From: an uncultured Eubacterium sp.
GTDB taxonomy: Bacteria > Bacillota > Clostridia > Oscillospirales > Acutalibacteraceae
DNA length: 7,309 bases
NCBI GenBank assembly: GCA_945979635.1
Contig: CAMFPZ010000042.1
Coordinates: 1-7,309, forward strand
Direction: 5' to 3'
A program made the translations under genes and the position numbers. Below, one piece after another: positions 6,638 to 7,309 of this stretch. The notes under the pieces were generated by a model. It was not told the DNA's origin. It did not search any database and saw nothing but the letters and a program-made list of their open reading frames with translations. Position 1 is the first letter of the stretch, and each line of letters opens with the position of its first letter.

Positions 6638-7309
6638 TCAGTTTAATTTTATTATTTCGTTAAATACTGCGGTCATTTTTTTACTGATTTGCAGGTCAAT
6701 GTGAAGTGAGCCGAAATACCAATGTTCATATTCAACATTTTTCATCAGCTCCTGAAGATATGTGTTGAGAGGAGAAAGCTTCATTTGTGTGTTGGAATGA
6801 AGCCTGATGAAATCCTTTGCAAGTGCAGGAGGTTCATGAGTGATGATGTAGTCAACCTTGTAGTCGTAATCCTTTAGGTTGTCCGCTCCGTTTTTCATTT
6901 CTTCTGCATTAGGCATTTCCTCGCTCCAACGGCTTATTCCGTCATCACGCATTTCAATATCCTCGCTTTCGCCGCCACCCATACAGAAAAATGTTTTTCC
7001 GCATAGGCTGAAAATCTCGCCACGCATAAGATGAAAAATATTTGGCGAAATCTTTTGAGCCGTGCCACCCTTGAACATATACGGCGGATAGGAGTTAAGT
7101 ATATCAAAATTCTCGTGTGCCCCGTCTATGAAGCATATCGTGTATTTCTTTTTTGAAAGCTTTTCTATAATTGATTTTTCCTTTTCACTTCCGTCCCATA
7201 AAAAGCCGAAATCGCCGCAAACGAGCAGAATATCGTCGTCGGTCAGCTTTCTTAGCTTTGGATTTTTGAATAATCCCAAATCTCCGTGGGTATCGCCTGT
7301 AATGTATAC
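6638..7309 (-). CDS. Calcineurin-like metallophosphoesterase with altered active-site motifs, 5' end cut by window
   Basis: The frame is open to the window edge; 223 residues are visible and the true start lies beyond 7309. Family landmarks, numbered from the first visible codon, are GDTHG (5–9, metal motif I), GDFGFLWDG (32–40), IDGAHENFD (61–69, where relatives have GNHE), a conserved HLMRG (93–97), a GGGESEDIEMR segment (111–121), THEPPA (157–162) and WYFGSLHID (197–205, where relatives have GHxH). Two usual active-site residues are therefore replaced, Asn by Ala64 and His by Ser201, while the fold pattern is intact. Substrates of this subfamily (phosphodiesters or phosphoproteins) are not established. 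A TTG at 7277–7279 is not a credible start, because it would discard the GDTHG motif. It leads directly into the DUF4838 gene. Confidence 0.88.
   Translation of the reverse strand, partial: VYITGDTHGDLGLFKNPKLRKLTDDDILLVCGDFGFLWDGSEKEKSIIEKLSKKKYTICFIDGAHENFDILNSYPPYMFKGGTAQKISPNIFHLMRGEIFSLCGKTFFCMGGGESEDIEMRDDGISRWSEEMPNAEEMKNGADNLKDYDYKVDYIITHEPPALAKDFIRLHSNTQMKLSPLNTYLQELMKNVEYEHWYFGSLHIDLQISKKMTAVFNEIIKLN

Noticed and set aside
7277..7279. TTG as the start of the metallophosphoesterase
   Set aside because: The frame continues to the window edge and encodes the essential GDTHG motif upstream of this codon.

Overview
The window looks like part of a chromosome from a Firmicute of class Clostridia, probably a gut-type Oscillospiraceae/Lachnospiraceae-like lineage; that rank is inference. 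The main evidence is a plus-strand block of housekeeping genes in an order familiar from Clostridia: an HI0933/YhiN-type flavoprotein, cytidylate kinase (cmk), a PlsC-type acyltransferase, and a fused IspH–ribosomal protein S1 gene. The IspH–S1 fusion is itself a clostridial hallmark. AAGGAG-type ribosome binding sites, GTG starts and moderately AT-rich codon use fit the same assignment. No mobile element, tRNA, rRNA or CRISPR array is visible.

Layout: positions 3–4639 hold four tightly packed plus-strand genes (gaps of 19 and 2 nt, then a 4-nt overlap). They are most likely one transcript that enters from upstream and ends at a strong intrinsic terminator (4655–4697). The products serve core growth functions: CMP/dCMP phosphorylation, phosphatidic acid synthesis, the last step of the MEP isoprenoid pathway, and mRNA binding on the 30S ribosome. 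The first gene lacks only its extreme 5' end.

From 7309 down to 4691 on the minus strand runs a convergent two-gene unit: a calcineurin-like metallophosphoesterase, cut by the window end, followed after 12 nt by a 644-residue DUF4838 protein. DUF4838 proteins resemble glycoside hydrolases, but this one has no visible signal peptide. The phosphoesterase keeps the overall family pattern but has lost a key residue in two metal-site motifs.

The points most worth a second look are a near-consensus Shine-Dalgarno plus ATG exactly at the IspH/S1 junction, with a sharp change in isoleucine codon use across it, and the altered active site of the phosphoesterase next to an apparently cytoplasmic DUF4838 protein. 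I see no clear evidence of a wholly new defence or mobile system. There is no gene-free stretch longer than 300 bases.
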